Positions 44,254 to 53,105 of a DNA stretch of 64,000 nt are shown in pieces. The notes under the pieces were generated by a model that did no database searches, had not been told where the DNA came from, and worked only from the letters and a program-made list of their open reading frames with translations. The stretch comes from JAQUCI01 sp034932685 (GTDB lineage Bacteria > Bacillota_I > Bacilli_A > Erysipelotrichales > Erysipelotrichaceae): NCBI GenBank assembly GCA_034932685.1, contig JAYFOM010000012.1, positions 62,001-126,000 of the forward strand, given 5' to 3'. Position 1 is the stretch's first letter. The number at the start of each line of letters is the position of its first letter. A program made the position numbers and the translations under genes.

Positions 44254-45066
44254 CTATAATATATATTTATGTATTACTTCACTAATCGCATCACTATTGT
44301 TATCAGCATCACATACAAGATCAGCTATTGCTTTTAAGTCATCATGACCATTATTAACGCTTACACCAACTCCAGCCAGCTTAACCATTGATAGATCATT
44401 TAGATTATCACCAATCGCAATTGTATCAACCAAATCAATATTTAGCATTTTTGATAGTGTAATTAAGCCACTTCCTTTATCAACATAAATATGATTTATT
44501 TCTATATAATGCCCTGCTGAATAACTAACAGCTAGCTTGTTGGAAACAATTGGTCTAATCTCATTGATGATTTTATCTCTTAGCGTTTCATTATCATAAT
44601 AGAAGATTATTTTAGCAATATCTTCATCAGCCAATAGCATCAATTCTTTCGCATTAACAACCGTATAATCAATCCTTTGATAAAGATATTCTTGATCTTT
44701 CGTTTGTAGATTAAACACATACATATGATCTTTTGTGTAAGTATGCATCGACATGTTGTTTTCAAACGCATAAGTCCAAAGTTCAGCTACAGCTTCTTTT
44801 GCCATAGGCATGAAACTTAAAACGCGATTTGCTTTATTTTCAGTGATTATCGCCCCATTTAATGATATGACATACTCATCACTTTCATCGTGACTGCCAA
44901 TTTCAACTAAAACATCTTGTACTGATTGATAGCCTCTTCCTGTTGCTATGACAAATTTCACACCACATTCTTTAGCTTTATTGATTGCTTCAATATTTCG
45001 TATTGAAACTTTTCGATCATCGCTAAGCAATGTTTGATCAAGATCACATGCGATTAACTTAAACAT
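44254..45066 (-). CDS. Cof-type HAD hydrolase
   Basis: This 270-residue Cof/YidA-type phosphatase has motif I LIACDLDQTLLSDDRKVS, motif II FVIATGRGYQSV and motif IV AIGDNLNDLSMVKLAGVGVSVNNG. The C2 cap lies between. Such enzymes act on sugar phosphates, FMN or PLP. It lies 14 bases upstream of the flavodiiron gene, so the two are co-oriented and perhaps co-transcribed. Confidence 0.88.
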   Translation of the reverse strand: MFKLIACDLDQTLLSDDRKVSIRNIEAINKAKECGVKFVIATGRGYQSVQDVLVEIGSHDESDEYVISLNGAIITENKANRVLSFMPMAKEAVAELWTYAFENNMSMHTYTKDHMYVFNLQTKDQEYLYQRIDYTVVNAKELMLLADEDIAKIIFYYDNETLRDKIINEIRPIVSNKLAVSYSAGHYIEINHIYVDKGSGLITLSKMLNIDLVDTIAIGDNLNDLSMVKLAGVGVSVNNGHDDLKAIADLVCDADNNSDAISEVIHKYIL

Positions 45067-45170
45067 AAATTCCTCACTATCTACTATTAATTATAGTTAA
45101 GTTAAGCATAACAAACAAGACAAATAACCAACATAATTAGTTTTAACTAACCACTAATATTATAACATAA

Positions 45171-45192
45171 AAAAAGACGATTCATCGTCTTT
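45171..45192 (-). terminator. Terminator of the tRNA pair
   Basis: An 8-bp stem (AAAGACGA / TCGTCTTT) with loop TTCA is followed on the minus strand by a T-run. It lies 13 bases past the tRNA-Pro 3' end. Confidence 0.85.
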
Positions 45193-45204
45193 AATACTAA
45201 TTTC

Positions 45205-45281
45205 TGGTCGGGATGACAGGATTTGAACCTGCGACCCCTTGCTCCCAAAGCAAGTGCACTACCAAGTTGTGCTACATCCCG
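45205..45281 (-). tRNA. tRNA-Pro (TGG)
   Basis: Read on the minus strand, this 77-base gene folds as a full cloverleaf with acceptor CGGGATG/CATCCCG, anticodon loop TTTGGGA (anticodon TGG), a T-arm with GGTTCAAATCC, discriminator A and an encoded CCA. Confidence 0.95.
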
Positions 45282-45287
45282 AAATTA

Positions 45288-45364
45288 TGGCGCGCCCAGT
45301 AGGACTTGAACCCGCAACCTTTTGATCCGTAGTCAAACGCTCTATCCAGTTGAGCTATGGGCGC
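45288..45364 (-). tRNA. tRNA-Arg (ACG)
   Basis: This 77-base gene on the minus strand has acceptor GCGCCCA/TGGGCGC, anticodon loop CTACGGA (anticodon ACG, whose A34 is expected to become inosine), a T-arm with GGTTCAAGTCC, discriminator G and an encoded CCA. It lies 6 bases from tRNA-Pro, so the pair is processed from one transcript. Confidence 0.95.
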
Positions 45365-45534
45365 ACATGTTCGCTTTACAGCGCATTCCTATATTATCAC
45401 TTAAAACACATAATTGCAACACGAAAATTGTACTCACATGCAATCCATTTTGTAAAGAAATAGTTAAACAATGGTTTATCGTAACTGTTGCCCTTTTTTC
45501 ATTGTATAATGAATATAATCATTAAAGGAGCTAT

Positions 45535-46359
45535 ATGGAGAAGATAAAATTAATTGCACTAGATATGGATGGCACAACATTAAAAAGTGATAACACGATC
45601 TCAGAAACCGATCTTGCTGCGATCAAAAAGGCACAACGTTATGGTATCATGATCGTTCCATCAACTGGTCGACCACTTGATGCGATCCCAAAGGAAATAA
45701 TCGCATTACCGGTTAAATACGCAATCACAAAGAATGGTTCAATCATCACTGACCTTGAGAATCAAGAAGACTGTTATCATGAATTGATCGAAAAAGAATT
45801 GGCGCTTCCAATTGTTAAAGTAATAGAACAAATGGATGTCTTTCTGTCTGCTGATATAAATAATATTAGAGTCGCTTCCGGTAAAAACCTAGAGAATGCA
45901 AAGCACACCTATAAAAATCTACACTTTGATGATCATTTAGTAGTTGATAGTCTATATGAGTATATTAAAAATACAAAAGATGTTGTAATTGATAAGATTG
46001 GTATCTTAGTTACTGATGATGATATTAGACGTAACATTCTTTTTGAACAAAGAAACTATATTGATCTTAATATAATGCAGACAAGTCCTATCTCAATTGA
46101 AATAAATAATCGTTTGGCTAGTAAAGGTAACGCTTTAAAGTGGTTAGCGAACAAGCTTGAACTTACAAAAGAAAACATTGCCGCTATTGGAGATAGCGAC
46201 AATGATCTTATTATGTTATGTTATGCTGGATACTCATTTGCGATGACCAACGGTACTAGATACGCCCGCGAGACAGCTGATGAAATTACATTAAGTAATG
46301 ATGAGAATGGTGTAGCTTTTGCGATTGATAAAATTCTAACTCGTAATAACCAATATTAA
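45535..46359 (+). CDS. Cof-type HAD hydrolase
   Basis: This 274-residue phosphatase of the Cof/YidA branch has LIALDMDGTTLKSDNTIS (motif I), MIVPSTGRPLDAI (motif II), Lys in SKGNALKWLA (motif III) and IAAIGDSDNDLIMLCYAGYSFAMTNG (motif IV). It is a second, distinct paralogue of the gene at 44254-45066. An AAAGGAGC SD precedes the ATG. Its stop overlaps the stop of the convergent GNAT gene by four bases. Confidence 0.88.
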   Translation: MEKIKLIALDMDGTTLKSDNTISETDLAAIKKAQRYGIMIVPSTGRPLDAIPKEIIALPVKYAITKNGSIITDLENQEDCYHELIEKELALPIVKVIEQMDVFLSADINNIRVASGKNLENAKHTYKNLHFDDHLVVDSLYEYIKNTKDVVIDKIGILVTDDDIRRNILFEQRNYIDLNIMQTSPISIEINNRLASKGNALKWLANKLELTKENIAAIGDSDNDLIMLCYAGYSFAMTNGTRYARETADEITLSNDENGVAFAIDKILTRNNQY

Positions 46360-46832
46360 GCTTGTTCAAGTTCTCGATCATCAGGATCATCGGTGATTGG
46401 TCTACCTGTAATGTACCAAAAATACACCTCTTTATCTTTTGGATGATTATAACCACCACAACTTAAGTACAAAGCATTAGCTGCTGGGTTATCGTTTTGA
46501 GTGATCAAGAAAACATAATGCAGCTTTTCTTCTCGGGCATAAGTCAATACTAAATCCATTAGTTTTTTCGCTATGCCTTGACGACGATAATTCTCAAGCA
46601 CAAATAGATGGAAAATCGTCATACTATCATTGCCATTATCCATCCGATTCAAACGATGACACATGATATATGCCGCCGCGTTACGCTCTTCATGCGCAAC
46701 ATAAACGATATTGGTAGGATTAATCAAGAAACTATAGGCTTTTTCTTTTGAAACCTCCTGTTGGCGAAAATTACGAACAACTGATTGGAAAATATCAATA
46801 TCTTCTGTGGTTAACCTTTTAAACTCGACCAT
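46356..46832 (-). CDS. GNAT-family N-acetyltransferase
   Basis: This 158-residue single-domain GNAT protein has the acetyl-CoA loop ENYRRQGIAKKLMDLVLTYAREE and the C-terminal NDNPAANALYLSCGG of motif B. The substrate is unknown. It overlaps the upstream diguanylate cyclase gene by 14 bases, so they are probably translated together. Confidence 0.85.
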   Translation of the reverse strand: MVEFKRLTTEDIDIFQSVVRNFRQQEVSKEKAYSFLINPTNIVYVAHEERNAAAYIMCHRLNRMDNGNDSMTIFHLFVLENYRRQGIAKKLMDLVLTYAREEKLHYVFLITQNDNPAANALYLSCGGYNHPKDKEVYFWYITGRPITDDPDDRELEQA

Positions 46833-48696
46833 TTGATTTGCCCTTTCTTTTATTATCGATCACATACTGGTTTTTACCATTTGCCTTAGCTTTGTATAAA
46901 GCTCTATCCGCTCTTTGGTAAAGATCATCAAAGTTCTCAATATTATTATACGCAACAGCGATGCCAATACAACATGATAAACGATTATCAATATTATAAC
47001 GCTTAATATCGTCATTGATCATAAACATCAGTTCGCGTGCTTTTTCTTCAATATCCTTAACGGATGCTACATCATTCATAAATATAGCGAACTCATCACC
47101 ACCAAGTCGACCCACATAATCAGTTTTTCTAAACAATCTTCTTAAAGTACTGGCCGTTTCCACTAACAAGCGATCACCAACTAAATGTCCTTGCTTATCA
47201 TTTACTTCTTTAAAGTTGTCCATGTCGATCACAAAAAAGGCCGAGATCTCTTTTTGTTGATATCGATGTATTACATAATCATTGATCTTGATCTCAATAG
47301 ATTCACGATTATCAATCTTAGTTAATGAATCTCTGCTAGCGGCTTCTTTAAGTGATCTTATTTCTTTGATCTGTTCATCACGATTTACGATCTTAGCTAA
47401 AAAGCCGATAACATCCCCTTTATCATCACGCAAAGAAATACCGGTGATCTTGGCCCATATGGTTTTATTATCTTGGACTTTGAAGCGACATTCTACTGTT
47501 GCTGATGTTGTACCTTTACGAAGATCGTCAACAAACTTTTTCACCTGGGTTAAATCTTCTTTGATAATCACGTTGTCATTGTTAATAATTGTACTAATAT
47601 TAGTCATTAATGGAACTTCACCAAACATTGTCTGATGATTATCAGAAAAAGTAATAGTATCAGATAAAAAATCACCCTCAATGATCATACTTTGTGTAAG
47701 TTCATCAAGTATGCGATATCTTTCTTCACTACGTCTTAGCGAAGCTCTTTCTTTCTCAAGATCAAGGCGTTTCTTATACTCAATAAAGTATATAAACAAT
47801 AATGCTAACGAAAAGATTAAAAAACCTCGTGCGAAAAGTCCCATCGATAAACCCCTAATAACTTCATACTGCGACCATACAACTTGATGTGGTATTGCGG
47901 TAAATACCGTCCAGTCAGTATCTGCTACCGCAAAATAACTGACATAGAATTTTTCGTTATCTTGACTGATTGTTATTACTCCAGAATTATCATAGATTAA
48001 ATCAACACGTATTTGCTTAAGTGTTCTATCATCATAATTAGAAACTGATTGATAGTACTCAAAGATATTGTCTATTTCAAAATCTTCTTCAAATCGATTG
48101 ATATTAATTAATACTTCACCATTACTATTAGCTAATAATACATAAACCTCATGATCTAGGTTTCTAAACATCCTATTAATACTATCATTATCATAAATAC
48201 TAGCTAATAATCCAGATGCCTTTTCATTGTAGTATATCGCTTTACATAAAATTATCTTAGGTTCTGAGTCAATATGACTATCTTTGACATAAGTGATCGT
48301 TTGTCCATCACGAAGACATTCATGAAAATAATCACGATCGCTAATGTCAAGCTTAAAACCATCTGCTGTAAAGCCGGTTCCGTTTTCATTAATGTATGTT
48401 ATTCTTTGAGCGCTATTATTAAAATTAAAAGTTCTTAGTAAAGTTTCTATTTCAGAACTATCATAGTTATTTTTTCCAATAACATCGGTTAATGCTGTCA
48501 AAATTCTAAACTGATTATCAAATTCATCATTCACAATGGTCGCTGCCATTTCAGAGCGTTGCGACAAAAATGATATCGCTTGGATATCAAGTTGAGTGTT
48601 GATATTGGCATGATAATCATATAATGTAACAAAGTTGATTACCCCAAATAATATCACTATCAAGCCAAAACGAAATTTAGCGATTGTTTTACTCAT
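46819..48696 (-). CDS. Membrane diguanylate cyclase with dCache sensor and PAS
   Basis: This 625-residue protein makes cyclic-di-GMP. It has a membrane helix at about 7-26, an extracellular sensor of dCache type (about 30-275), a second helix (about 285-307), a short linker, a PAS/PAC domain (about 325-445) and a GGDEF domain (about 455-615). The catalytic motif is intact (RLGGDEFAIF), and an RxxD inhibitory site (RKTD) lies five residues before it, so product feedback is expected. The sensed ligand is unknown. No PDE or c-di-GMP receptor is in the window, but the polysaccharide locus nearby is a possible target. Confidence 0.93.
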   Translation of the reverse strand: MSKTIAKFRFGLIVILFGVINFVTLYDYHANINTQLDIQAISFLSQRSEMAATIVNDEFDNQFRILTALTDVIGKNNYDSSEIETLLRTFNFNNSAQRITYINENGTGFTADGFKLDISDRDYFHECLRDGQTITYVKDSHIDSEPKIILCKAIYYNEKASGLLASIYDNDSINRMFRNLDHEVYVLLANSNGEVLININRFEEDFEIDNIFEYYQSVSNYDDRTLKQIRVDLIYDNSGVITISQDNEKFYVSYFAVADTDWTVFTAIPHQVVWSQYEVIRGLSMGLFARGFLIFSLALLFIYFIEYKKRLDLEKERASLRRSEERYRILDELTQSMIIEGDFLSDTITFSDNHQTMFGEVPLMTNISTIINNDNVIIKEDLTQVKKFVDDLRKGTTSATVECRFKVQDNKTIWAKITGISLRDDKGDVIGFLAKIVNRDEQIKEIRSLKEAASRDSLTKIDNRESIEIKINDYVIHRYQQKEISAFFVIDMDNFKEVNDKQGHLVGDRLLVETASTLRRLFRKTDYVGRLGGDEFAIFMNDVASVKDIEEKARELMFMINDDIKRYNIDNRLSCCIGIAVAYNNIENFDDLYQRADRALYKAKANGKNQYVIDNKRKGKSNGRV

Positions 48697-48882
48697 CGCC
48701 TGTGTCCTATTTGAGCGCTCTCATATTGAATAATTTTAATCAATATCAAAACAAATGTCAACTGACCACAAATTTAACTTTAATAATTTTAGTGAATATT
48801 ATAAGTGATAACACTATTTATGAATTTATTAATTATAGGATTTACCAATTTAGTTCACTTAACACCATTTCTATTCCTTCCA

Positions 48883-48911
48883 TTGACAAATAAACAAGCA
48901 AATGTGATTAT
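48883..48911 (+). promoter_or_regulatory. Strong promoter placing fruK transcription start at its ATG
   Basis: TTGACA (48883-48888), a 17-bp spacer and an extended -10, TGTGATTAT with the hexamer at 48906-48911, give an expected start near 48918, about two bases before the fruK ATG. No SD exists upstream. The 223-base gap before fruK holds nothing else that I can name. Confidence 0.6.
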
Positions 48912-48919
48912 TATTTATA

Positions 48920-49873
48920 ATGAAAACCTTTTCAAATGATATCAAGATATATACCCTAACTTTAAATCCGGCCATTGATTATCATCTTGATTTGGCTAGT
49001 TTTGATGTTGACAAGATAAATGTTGCTGATAACACTTATTTCAAAGCCGGTGGTAAGGGTATCAATGTGACCAGAGTATTAAATGATCATGGTTATGATG
49101 TTACCGCTTTGGGCTTTTATGCTGGCTTCACTGGTGAAAAACTAAAAGAACTTTTGACACAAGATGGAATTAAAAATGATTTTATCAAGATTGAAGATCA
49201 AAATACCCGCATTAACGTTAAGCTTCATCATCAAAATGAAATCGAAATAAACGGTAACACTTTAATAGTAACACCAGTTGATATCAAAGCGTTGTTTGAT
49301 AAACTTAACTTGATCAAAGATAATAGTATCTTGGTGATATCAGGTAGTGTGCCACAAGGTTGTAATGACGATATATACAAAACAATCATGCACTATTTAA
49401 AAGATCGAGAGATCGATATCTACGTTGACGCAAGGAAACAATTATTGATTGAAACATTGAGTAATCATCCTTTTTTAATCAAGCCCAACATTCATGAACT
49501 TGAAGAATTGTTTGCTACAACAATAACTAATGAAAAACAATTATTATATTATGGTAATAAGCTTATTGCATTAGGTGCTATTAATGTCATGATTTCACTA
49601 GGCGATAAAGGTGCTTACCTTTTTAATGGTAAAGATAAAATCTACAAAGCCACAGCACCAAGTGGCATTGTTGTAAATGCGATTGGTGCTGGTGATTCCA
49701 TGGTTGCTGGTTTTATTATCGGTTATCTTTCAAGTAGTAAAAACATATTAGAAGCTTTTAAATATGCCCTTGCGGCTGGTAGTGCTACTGCTTTTAGTAA
49801 AGATTTAGCCACAAAAGCAGAAATATCAGTTTTGCTTGATCAAGTAAATATCATTAAAATAAAGGAGAACTAA
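48920..49873 (+). CDS. fruK: 1-phosphofructokinase-type PfkB sugar kinase
   Basis: This 317-residue PfkB kinase is of the FruK/LacC group. The N-terminus IYTLTLNPAIDYHLDL and FKAGGKGINVTRVLNDHG are the 1-phosphofructokinase signatures. The C-terminal NAIGAGDSMVAGF carries the catalytic Asp. It phosphorylates fructose-1-P or, less likely, tagatose-6-P. No fructose PTS is nearby. It is followed by manA after one base. The ATG has no SD, and the likely promoter would start the mRNA almost at the ATG, so it may be leaderless. Confidence 0.85.
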   Translation: MKTFSNDIKIYTLTLNPAIDYHLDLASFDVDKINVADNTYFKAGGKGINVTRVLNDHGYDVTALGFYAGFTGEKLKELLTQDGIKNDFIKIEDQNTRINVKLHHQNEIEINGNTLIVTPVDIKALFDKLNLIKDNSILVISGSVPQGCNDDIYKTIMHYLKDREIDIYVDARKQLLIETLSNHPFLIKPNIHELEELFATTITNEKQLLYYGNKLIALGAINVMISLGDKGAYLFNGKDKIYKATAPSGIVVNAIGAGDSMVAGFIIGYLSSSKNILEAFKYALAAGSATAFSKDLATKAEISVLLDQVNIIKIKEN

Positions 49874-49874
49874 A

Positions 49875-50816
49875 ATGATAACTAACATCTTTAAACTAAC
49901 ACCAGTATTAAAAGATCATCTATGGGGTGGTCACAATCTTGCCTTTGGTTTTAACAAAGCCAATAGTCCTATTAGAATCTCCGAAAGTTGGGAAGTGTCA
50001 GTTCATAAAGCCGGTATCAGTAAAATAGATGGTATTGACTTAGATCGTTTTTTAATCAATGACCCCACTTTTTTAGGAACAGCTAATGATAAGCTTAATA
50101 TCATGGTTAAGTTCATTGATGCTAAGAAGGCTTTAAGTATCCAAGTTCACCCAGATGATGCTTACGCGATCGCTCATGAAAACGATAGCGGTAAGATTGA
50201 AATGTGGGTAATCATGGATGCTAAACCCAACTCATATATTTATTACGGTTTAAAAGCCGATCTTGATAGAAGTACATTACAACAATTAATTAAAGACAAT
50301 ACTATAACCGATCATTTAAACAAAGTACCAGTTAGTATTGGGGATGTATTTATTGTTTATCCCACTTTAATTCACGCTATTGGTGAAGATATTACCATTT
50401 GTGAGATCCAGCAAAGTTCAAATGTTACCTATCGATTATATGATTATGATCGAACTGATGATGCTGGTAATAAGCGAGAACTTCATATTGAAAAAGCACT
50501 AGACGTATGCAATACAAAAGCGACTGTAAAGTTAAAACATGAACCAATAGTTCTATGTGATAATAATGATCATAAAAGCGAGCTTTTATTTAGTTGTGAG
50601 CATTTCACTACTAAACGTTACGATGTGAAAAATGAAATAACGCTTACTTTGACTAAAGAAACATATACTTGTTTGATCATGCTTAAAGGAGTTGCTGAGA
50701 TTGATGATGAAGAAAACACAATGACAATCAAACAAGGTGAATCGTATCTTATTAGAGCAATTGATGGCCAAATTACACTAAAAGGCGAATGTCTATTTCT
50801 AACCGTTACGCAATAA
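49875..50816 (+). CDS. manA: Mannose-6-phosphate isomerase, class I
   Basis: This 313-residue zinc enzyme interconverts mannose-6-P and fructose-6-P. Zinc ligands are in SIQVHPDDAYA and EMWVIMDA, and then in the LIHAIGEDITICEIQQSSNVTYRLYDYDR block, which also holds the active-site Arg. The length is that of Bacillus-type short ManA. It is preceded by fruK and has an AAGGAG SD. It would feed mannose or supply mannose-6-P for glycan synthesis. Confidence 0.93.
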   Translation: MITNIFKLTPVLKDHLWGGHNLAFGFNKANSPIRISESWEVSVHKAGISKIDGIDLDRFLINDPTFLGTANDKLNIMVKFIDAKKALSIQVHPDDAYAIAHENDSGKIEMWVIMDAKPNSYIYYGLKADLDRSTLQQLIKDNTITDHLNKVPVSIGDVFIVYPTLIHAIGEDITICEIQQSSNVTYRLYDYDRTDDAGNKRELHIEKALDVCNTKATVKLKHEPIVLCDNNDHKSELLFSCEHFTTKRYDVKNEITLTLTKETYTCLIMLKGVAEIDDEENTMTIKQGESYLIRAIDGQITLKGECLFLTVTQ

Positions 50817-50838
50817 CTAAAAAAACTAATATAAACAT

Positions 50839-50888
50839 AACCCGTTGATCGATTAATCAATGGTTTTGTCTATTTATCAAAACCATTG
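50839..50888 (+). terminator. Overlapping alternative hairpins after manA
   Basis: The first possible stem pairs CCGTTGAT (50842-50849) with ATCAATGG (50856-50863, one G-U pair) and is followed by TTTTG, a short U-run. A second stem, a perfect 11-bp repeat CAATGGTTTTG (50858-50868) and CAAAACCATTG (50878-50888), uses part of the same strand, so only one can form. Most likely this ends the fruK-manA transcript. Confidence 0.5.
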
Positions 50889-50946
50889 CAACTGTGTAAC
50901 CACTATTCAAGTATAAACTTACATAATTGAAAGTATCATGAAAATT

Positions 50947-50962
50947 GTTAACACATGTTAAC
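50947..50962 (+). promoter_or_regulatory. Palindrome upstream of the fatty-acid promoter
   Basis: GTTAACACATGTTAAC has perfect 7-bp arms and a 2-bp centre. It ends 7 bases before the -35 box, a place typical of activator or repressor sites. The protein that would bind it is not known. Confidence 0.45.
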
Positions 50963-50969
50963 TTTTTTC

Positions 50970-51022
50970 TTTACATCTTGATTTTATTACCCTATACTAG
51001 AAAAAACTTTGAAATTCAAAGT
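50970..51022 (+). promoter_or_regulatory. Fatty-acid operon promoter and FabT-like box
   Basis: TTTACA (50970-50975), a 17-bp spacer and TATACT (50993-50998) form a near-consensus promoter. At 51006-51022 lies ACTTTGAAATTCAAAGT, a perfect palindrome around one base. It fits the FabT pattern TTTGA-N3-TCAAA and would sit on the first transcribed bases, where a repressor would block RNA polymerase. A run of T follows, so it could alternatively act as a weak hairpin terminator. Confidence 0.65.
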
Positions 51023-51046
51023 CTTTTTTATGAAGGAGGTTCAACT

Positions 51047-51277
51047 ATGTTTGAACAAGTTAAAAGAATACTAGTAGATGTAATTCATGTGGACGAGGCT
51101 ATTGTAAGCTTAGAAGCATCATTAAAAGAGGATTTAGATATTGATTCGCTCGCTGCTGTTGAATTGGCTTTGGAGCTTGAGAGTGTATTTGGTGTTCGTA
51201 TTGAAGATGAAGAACTTGCAAAGTTAGAAACTGTTGGTGATGTCGTAAACATCCTTGAAAAAAAACTAAATAGTTAA
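51047..51277 (+). CDS. acpP: Acyl carrier protein
   Basis: This 76-residue acidic protein carries growing acyl chains. The phosphopantetheine attachment is Ser34 in DIDSLAAVELALELE. I start at the ATG at 51047, with AAGGAGG seven bases upstream. A frame open from 50945 is rejected because it covers the promoter. It heads the fatty-acid operon. Confidence 0.96.
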   Translation: MFEQVKRILVDVIHVDEAIVSLEASLKEDLDIDSLAAVELALELESVFGVRIEDEELAKLETVGDVVNILEKKLNS

Positions 51278-51307
51278 ACTACCCAAGTGGGTATTTAAAG
51301 GAGCATT

Positions 51308-51742
51308 ATGATTATTGATAAAATAAAGCAAGTTATAAAACTTTTCGAAAGCAGTAGTTTAAGTGAAATGGATGTTGAGTTTGAAGATATCAAATTAGCG
51401 CTTAAAAAAGCAACTTCCCCTTCGACTTTTGCACCAGTTGTTATAACTGAGCAAAAAGATACGGTAGCGATTAACAACGAAAACGTTGAAGTTGAAAGTG
51501 GTCATTGGATCGTATCACCAATTGTTGGCACATTTTATCGTGCTTCTTCACCAACTGCCAAACCATTTGTGGAGATTGGACAAAAAGTCAATGTAAATGA
51601 TGTTATATGTATTATTGAAGCCATGAAAGTCATGAATGAAATTAAAAGCCCTGTTAGTGGCGTTGTTAGAGATATTATTGTTGAAAGTAATGAATTAGTT
51701 GAATTTAATCAACAATTGATTAGGATTGAATGCAATGATTAA
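51308..51742 (+). CDS. accB: Acetyl-CoA carboxylase biotin carboxyl carrier protein
   Basis: This 144-residue BCCP carries biotin on Lys107 in IEAMKVMNEI. The N-terminal 60 residues are a variable linker, and the biotinyl domain (about 65-144) contains VSPIVGTFYRASSPTAKPFVEIGQKV, including the 'thumb' region. Biotin is presumably added by the BirA at the end of the same operon. Its stop overlaps the accC start. The ATG has an AAAGGAG SD. Confidence 0.95.
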   Translation: MIIDKIKQVIKLFESSSLSEMDVEFEDIKLALKKATSPSTFAPVVITEQKDTVAINNENVEVESGHWIVSPIVGTFYRASSPTAKPFVEIGQKVNVNDVICIIEAMKVMNEIKSPVSGVVRDIIVESNELVEFNQQLIRIECND

Positions 51743-53105
51743 AAAAGTATTGATTGCCAATCGTGGTGAGATTGCCGTTAGGATAATAAGAACATGTAAA
51801 GAAATGAATATTCAAACTGTTGCGATTTATTCGACGGTTGATAAACAAAGCCTACATGTTCAATTAGCCGATCAAGCTATATGTGTTGGCCCTGCTTCAT
51901 CAAAGGATAGTTACTTAAATATGAATAATATAATTCAAGCAGCGCTTACTACCGGTTGTGATGCTATTCATCCTGGTTTTGGTTTTCTAAGTGAAAATGC
52001 CCAGTTTGCTTTATTGGTTAATGAATGTGGCTTAGTTTTTATTGGACCCAATACCGAAGTGATTGAGAAAATGGGCAATAAAATAAAAGCTAAGGAAATG
52101 ATGAAACAAGCTAACATCCCCACTATTCCAGGTTCTGATGGTATTGTTAAGACCCAACAAGAGGCAATTGAGATTGCTTCGGCTATTGGCTTTCCCTTGA
52201 TCATCAAAGCTTGTAATGGCGGTGGTGGTAAGGGAATGCGTGTTGTTACTGAAATTGATAAAGTAGTTCCTGCTTATCTCAGTGCCAAATCAGAAGCTAA
52301 AGCTTCATTTGGTAGTGATGATGTTTACATTGAAAAGATGTTTGAGAATGCCAAACATATTGAAGTTCAAATTATTGCAGATCAGTTTGGCAATGTTTTA
52401 CATCTTTATGAACGTGATTGTTCATTTCAGCGTCGACATCAAAAAATGATCGAAGAAACACCTTGTCATGCCTTATTACCAGAAGTTAGATCTAGTATAG
52501 TAGAAAAAGCAATCGCAGCAGCTAAGTTTGCTAATTATGATAATGTTGGCACAATTGAATTCTTACTAGATCAAAACAACAATTTTTATTTCCTTGAAAT
52601 GAACACCAGAATACAGGTTGAACACCCAATAAGCGAGATGATAACTGGTATTGACTTAATTAAATGCCAGATTATCGCTGCTTGTAAACGACCTTTACCA
52701 TACAAACAAAGTGATATAGCCATAAACGGACATGCTATTGAGTGTCGTATCAATGCTGAAGATATTAATAACAACTATGCTCCTTCCCCTGGAAAAATAA
52801 CTTTCATTCATTTTCCAGGTGGCAGAAATGTTCGAATTGATAGTGCAGTGTACAATGGCTCGATAATATCACCGTTTTATGATTCAATGATCGCTAAAGT
52901 TATCGTCCATGGTAAAACGCGCTTAGAAGCTATAAAGAAAATGCGCTGTGTCCTTGAAGAGCTAATCATTGATGGTATTAAAACCAATACTGAATTTCAT
53001 TATTTCGTACTTCATCACAAAAACTTTATTGATGGTCATTACACAATTCAGTTTGCTGATCAGTTCATAAAGGAGTTAACAGTTCAAAATGAATATATTC
53101 AATAA
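51735..53105 (+). CDS. accC: Acetyl-CoA carboxylase, biotin carboxylase subunit
   Basis: This 456-residue ATP-grasp enzyme carboxylates the biotin on AccB. Visible motifs are KKVLIANRGEIAVRIIRT at the N-terminus, the Gly-rich ATP loop KACNGGGGKGMRVV, EVQIIADQFGNVLHLYERDCSFQRRHQK, EFLLDQNNNFYFLEMNTRIQVEHPISEMITGIDL, and GHAIECRINAED. The ATG at 51735 overlaps the accB stop by eight bases. A TTG nine bases upstream is possible but unlikely. Confidence 0.96.
   Translation: MIKKVLIANRGEIAVRIIRTCKEMNIQTVAIYSTVDKQSLHVQLADQAICVGPASSKDSYLNMNNIIQAALTTGCDAIHPGFGFLSENAQFALLVNECGLVFIGPNTEVIEKMGNKIKAKEMMKQANIPTIPGSDGIVKTQQEAIEIASAIGFPLIIKACNGGGGKGMRVVTEIDKVVPAYLSAKSEAKASFGSDDVYIEKMFENAKHIEVQIIADQFGNVLHLYERDCSFQRRHQKMIEETPCHALLPEVRSSIVEKAIAAAKFANYDNVGTIEFLLDQNNNFYFLEMNTRIQVEHPISEMITGIDLIKCQIIAACKRPLPYKQSDIAINGHAIECRINAEDINNNYAPSPGKITFIHFPGGRNVRIDSAVYNGSIISPFYDSMIAKVIVHGKTRLEAIKKMRCVLEELIIDGIKTNTEFHYFVLHHKNFIDGHYTIQFADQFIKELTVQNEYIQ

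Noticed and set aside
48684..48893. 69-codon plus-strand frame before fruK
   Set aside because: It overlaps the start of the diguanylate cyclase on the opposite strand, lacks an SD and resembles AT-rich noise.
50945..51046. N-terminal extension of the acyl carrier protein
   Set aside because: It would translate the promoter and FabT-like box; the ATG at 51047 has AAGGAGG and gives a normal ACP.
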